This document shows, piece after piece, positions 61,158 through 64,000 of a DNA stretch of 64,000 nucleotides (positions within the stretch are counted from its first letter, which is position 1; each line of letters opens with the position of its first letter). Location of the stretch: the NCBI GenBank assembly GCA_965216025.1, contig CBDCEX010000012.1:186001-250000 (forward strand). Reading direction: 5' to 3'. The notes below the pieces were generated by a model. It had not been told where the DNA came from. It saw only the letters and a program-made list of their open reading frames with translations, and did no database searches. The DNA comes from JADFQT01 sp965216025. Lineage in GTDB: Bacteria; Chloroflexota; Dehalococcoidia; Lucifugimonadales; UBA3495. The translations under genes were made by a program, and so were the position numbers.

Positions 61158-61415
61158 TCAAGGCCGGTCGAAAACATCGTGGGGACCCACCCGGCGCAGC
61201 AAATAGGTATCCCCGGCCAGCTGAAGTGTAAGCCGGTAATTGCGGGAGACCCGGACCTCCCAAATGTCTGCCGTGCCCTTTATTCTTTTCAATCGCAGGG
61301 AAGGGTGACTGGGGTTAAGCAGTAAAAGAGCGAGCTGTTTTTCGACTCGTTCCTTTATCTCCTCCGGAAGCCCGGCGTAATCCCGGTCGAAGGGTCGGGT
61401 TGTCTGGAGTTTCAT
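61158..61415 (-). CDS. RelE/ParE family toxin
   Basis: The 85-residue protein has the RelE fold elements: an N-terminal helix region PFDRDYAGLPEEIKERVEKQL, then LRLKRIKGTADIWEVRVSRNYRLTLQ and the end LLRRVGPHDVF. Basic and aromatic residues of ribosome-dependent RNases are present in part (Arg in RVSRNYR). The ATG abuts the stop of the upstream antitoxin gene, so the two are coupled. No sign of decay is seen. Confidence 0.9.
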   Translation of the reverse strand: MKLQTTRPFDRDYAGLPEEIKERVEKQLALLLLNPSHPSLRLKRIKGTADIWEVRVSRNYRLTLQLAGDTYLLRRVGPHDVFDRP

Positions 61416-61703
61416 TTACTGGGGAGTTGAGTCCCGCAGGTGCTGAATCAATTCTTCGGCAGATTCAAATGGCTCTGACAGTTCTCCCTCACCTATCGCA
61501 ACCTCCGCCTCCCGCTCCCGCTCCTGCCAATCCTGGCTCCAGAACCAGGCCTGATCCCGGGGTATTAGCTTCTGCGGCACCAGGTAAAGCGCATCGCCCC
61601 GAACCTGCACCTCCAGAAACTCCCCCGGCTGCAATCCCAGCTGTTGAAATGCCTCCTCCGGAATGGTTATCTGATGCTTGGGTCCGATGCGGGCCGTGCT
61701 CAT
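61416..61703 (-). CDS. AbrB/SpoVT-type antitoxin
   Basis: The 95-residue protein starts with a swapped-hairpin DNA-binding domain, ARIGPKHQITIPEEAFQQLGLQPGEFLEV and ALYLVPQ (4-45). The C-terminal part SQDWQEREREAEVAIGEGE, then LSEPFESAEELIQHL is typical of antitoxins that wrap around RelE-type toxins. It is the first gene of the pair and would repress its own promoter, located in 61704-61894, by binding through the AbrB domain. Confidence 0.9.
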   Translation of the reverse strand: MSTARIGPKHQITIPEEAFQQLGLQPGEFLEVQVRGDALYLVPQKLIPRDQAWFWSQDWQEREREAEVAIGEGELSEPFESAEELIQHLRDSTPQ

Positions 61704-61894
61704 CGAGGTATCTCCTTACTTTCTTATTGTAAGGATAACACCTTGAGTGAAGTCGAGCAAGGGCATCTAAAGCTCATGCCGGGGCTAGGGAAACACGCTC
61801 GGTTAGATCTTCCGTCGGGGTAGCATCCGGTCATCGATGGAGTGGTAGAATGGCTCCAGCCTGCTAATCATCGCCACGAAAAGGAAGTCGATAA

Positions 61895-64000
61895 ATGGTT
61901 TCCATAGCCTTTGAAAAGACCACCTTGTCCAATGGCCTGGACGTGATTATCCATGAGGATCACTCCATCCCGCTGGTGGCGGTCAACGTCTGGTATCACG
62001 TGGGCTCCAAGGACGAAGAGGTCGGACGCACCGGCTTCGCTCACCTCTTTGAGCACGTCATGTTCGAGGGCTCCAAGCACCATAACCGCAGCCATTTCGA
62101 GCCGCTCCAAAAGATCGGAGCCAACCTGAACGGCTCCACCACCTCCGACCGCACCAATTACTGGGAGGATGTGCCGTCCAACTATCTGGAGCTGGCTCTG
62201 TGGCTGGAGGCGGACCGCATGGGCTTTCTGGTGGACGCCCTGGACCAGCAGCGGTTCGATATCCAGCGAGACGTGGTTAAGAACGAACGGCGTCAGAGCT
62301 ACGAGAACCGCCCCTATGGCATGGCCCATTGGCAGATACAGGAGGCCTTGTTTCCGCTTCCCCACCCCTATCATTGGATGACCATCGGCTCGCAGGAAGA
62401 CCTGGACGCCGCCAGCCTGGACGACATTAAGGACTTTTTCCGGCGGTTCTATTCCCCATCCAACAGCAGCCTGGCCATTGCCGGAGATATGGACCCGAAG
62501 CTGACACTGGAGCTGGTAGAGAAATATTTCGGCGACTTGGCTCCCGCTCCATCGGTCCCCCGGGTTGGCCGCTTCGACTCCTCGTTGGGTGGCCGGGTTG
62601 AGCTGGAGATGCGCGACCGGGTGTCTCTGCCCCGGCTGTACATTGCCTGGCCGACGCCGCCGCACCTGGACCCCGACGATCCGGCGCTGGAGCTGCTGCG
62701 GGCGGTGCTTTCCGATGGGATGAGCTCGCGCCTTTACCGATCTTTGGTCTATGAAAAGCAGATCGCCCAGAGTGTGGGGGTCCGCTTCCACGCCGCGGAG
62801 GTAGCCGGACAGTTCATTGTCGATGTCACCGCCGCCGAGGGGCACGACCTGGATGAGATGGAAGCGGCCGCGGAAGAGGTGCTGGCCAGCATCAATACTA
62901 ACCCGCCCAGCGATGAGGAGATTAGCCGGGTCAAGAACCGTCTGGAGGCCCAGCATTATCGTCAGCTGACTCATATCGGCGGCTTCGGCGGCCGGGCGGA
63001 TGACCTCAACCACTTCAACGTGTTCGCCGGCGACCCGAACCGGCTCAATACCAGCATTGACGACTATATGAGCGTGGACCAAGAGGATATTCTGCGGGTA
63101 AGCCAGTCGGTATTGAACCAGCGGCAGGTGCGTCTACGGGTGCTTCCGGAGCGCTCTCTGAGTCCGGCAACCACCAATCTGGACCGCACCATGATGCCGC
63201 CGCCGGCCAAAGAGCCGGTTTTCACTCCGCCGTTGCCGGAGCAGATGCAGCTGCCTAATGGGCTGAAAGTTGTAGTTGTGGAAAAGCATGACATGCCGGT
63301 GGTCACCTTCGGCCTGGTGATTTCAGCCGGAGCAATCACCGACCCGTCAGATAAACCTGGTATCGCCGGCTTCACCGCGCAAATGTTGTCCGAAGGTACC
63401 GACACCCGGTCCAGTCTGGAAATCGCCGCGGCCTTTGAGTTCATCGGAGCCCGCCTTTCCGCTGAAACCCGCCGGGAAATAACCCTGCTCTCCACCGAAA
63501 CCCTGAGCAAGCATTGGAAGAGGGCGCTGGAGCTGATGTCGGATGTGGTGCGCCATCCATCTTTCCCGCCCCACGAACTGGAGCGGGTGCGCCGGGAGCA
63601 TCTTACCGACTTGCGGCGGGCCAAAGATGATGCGGGGTTCGTGGCCGAGCAGATCATGCCGGGCCTGGTTTTTGGGCGGGGAACCCAGTACGGGCATTCC
63701 TCCATAGGCACCGAAGATTCAGTGGCTGCGTTGACCCGGGAAGACCTGGAAAGGCATTTCCAGGGGTTGTATGGCCCGCAGGGCGCCACCCTGGTGGTGG
63801 CAGGAGACGTCACCCTGGAAGAGGTGAGGCAGGAAGCCACGACCGCTTTCGGAGACTGGGATAACCCGGGTTCATCTATGGCGGTGGCAGGGAATTCAGC
63901 GCAGCCCGCATCCGACTCCACGACCATATACCTGGTGGACAAGCCCGGGGCGGCTCAGTCGGTGATCCAGGCCGGACAGGCGACTGTACCCAGAAGCCAC
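61895..64000 (+). CDS. M16 family (pitrilysin-like) zinc metallopeptidase, partial
   Basis: From ATG 61895 (AAGGAAG seven bases upstream) the frame stays open to the window end, 702 codons. The zinc site is HLFEH (His50, Glu53, His54) with the distal Glu131 in VVKNERRQ, the spacing expected for M16. A second M16-like half starts near residue 445 (MQLPNGLKVVVVEKHDMPVV) without an HxxEH, as in two-domain members where only the first half is catalytic. The 3' end is cut by the window edge. No signal peptide is visible. Confidence 0.95.
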   Translation, partial: MVSIAFEKTTLSNGLDVIIHEDHSIPLVAVNVWYHVGSKDEEVGRTGFAHLFEHVMFEGSKHHNRSHFEPLQKIGANLNGSTTSDRTNYWEDVPSNYLELALWLEADRMGFLVDALDQQRFDIQRDVVKNERRQSYENRPYGMAHWQIQEALFPLPHPYHWMTIGSQEDLDAASLDDIKDFFRRFYSPSNSSLAIAGDMDPKLTLELVEKYFGDLAPAPSVPRVGRFDSSLGGRVELEMRDRVSLPRLYIAWPTPPHLDPDDPALELLRAVLSDGMSSRLYRSLVYEKQIAQSVGVRFHAAEVAGQFIVDVTAAEGHDLDEMEAAAEEVLASINTNPPSDEEISRVKNRLEAQHYRQLTHIGGFGGRADDLNHFNVFAGDPNRLNTSIDDYMSVDQEDILRVSQSVLNQRQVRLRVLPERSLSPATTNLDRTMMPPPAKEPVFTPPLPEQMQLPNGLKVVVVEKHDMPVVTFGLVISAGAITDPSDKPGIAGFTAQMLSEGTDTRSSLEIAAAFEFIGARLSAETRREITLLSTETLSKHWKRALELMSDVVRHPSFPPHELERVRREHLTDLRRAKDDAGFVAEQIMPGLVFGRGTQYGHSSIGTEDSVAALTREDLERHFQGLYGPQGATLVVAGDVTLEEVRQEATTAFGDWDNPGSSMAVAGNSAQPASDSTTIYLVDKPGAAQSVIQAGQATVPRSH

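Noticed and set aside
61868..63082. Long minus-strand open frame of about 400 codons
   Set aside because: It is the antisense of the M16 peptidase, whose plus-strand frame has the zinc motif and runs through the window end. The antisense translation has no family feature.

Overview
The window looks like a chromosomal contig from an uncultured, GC-rich bacterium. The gene set fits the Chloroflexota, most likely a Dehalococcoidia/SAR202-like lineage: three LLM-class flavin oxidoreductases, CofE for coenzyme F420, an F420/FMN-type PPOX protein, two CaiB/BaiF CoA-transferases, MmgE/PrpD, FAH-family, HpaB-type and dienelactone hydrolase enzymes, an integral membrane protein of the TIGR01906 type and separate TPP half-subunits. 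This assignment is inference from gene content; there is no rRNA gene, and I saw no tRNA gene or CRISPR array.

Layout. 1-1.8 kb: ribosomal protein operon rplU-rpmA-rpmE between two inverted copies of a 179-bp MITE. 1.8-6.7 kb: tandem VOC proteins, a DUF1326/DUF2182 pair with a tiny conserved peptide between them, and FAD and 2Fe-2S subunits of a molybdenum hydroxylase without the Mo subunit. 7-13 kb: Nudix and GNAT genes, hisH-hisA, cobalamin adenosyltransferase, cofE, dinB. 13-20.4 kb: MFS transporter, a response regulator with a degenerate receiver, LLM enzyme, PrpD, dienelactone hydrolase, and a HigBA module whose toxin is frameshifted. 20.6-26.6 kb: an Asp-box propeller protein, an HpaB-type hydroxylase with a 74-residue internal duplication, MOSC, FAH and LLM genes. 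26.7-35.6 kb: a broken cohesin-domain gene, hisS, CoA-transferase, Nudix, PEP-mutase family, NIPSNAP, PPOX and a frameshifted carboxymuconolactone decarboxylase gene. 35.7-53 kb: LLM enzyme, oligopeptidase B, ComD/ComE-like TPP subunits, a lipoprotein, MazG, SppA, a substrate-binding protein with an in-frame TGA, a broken membrane protein, Xaa-Pro peptidase, SDR, Tag and a second CoA-transferase. 53.1-58.7 kb: four insertion sequences (two IS66-type, two ISAs1-type) in a head-to-tail array, all flanked by the same target GACAGTAAGAC. 58.7-61.7 kb: decayed region with two perfect hairpins, a receiver-domain remnant, 18-bp tandem repeats inserted in a duplicated PPOX gene, a third MITE, an aspartyl-protease-like gene and a RelE/AbrB toxin-antitoxin pair. 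61.9 kb to the end: an M16 peptidase that runs off the window.

The genes suggest an aerobic or microaerobic degrader of organic acids and cyclic or aromatic compounds using flavin and F420 chemistry with CoA activation; this is inferred from families, not shown. Few genes form long operons; most stand alone or in pairs.

The most striking property is genome plasticity. At least seven families of dispersed palindromic repeats fill the intergenic spaces and one sits in frame inside a coding region. Several genes carry single frameshifts, in-frame stops or internal duplications. These could be real decay, phase-variable states, or assembly errors, and read-level checking would separate these.
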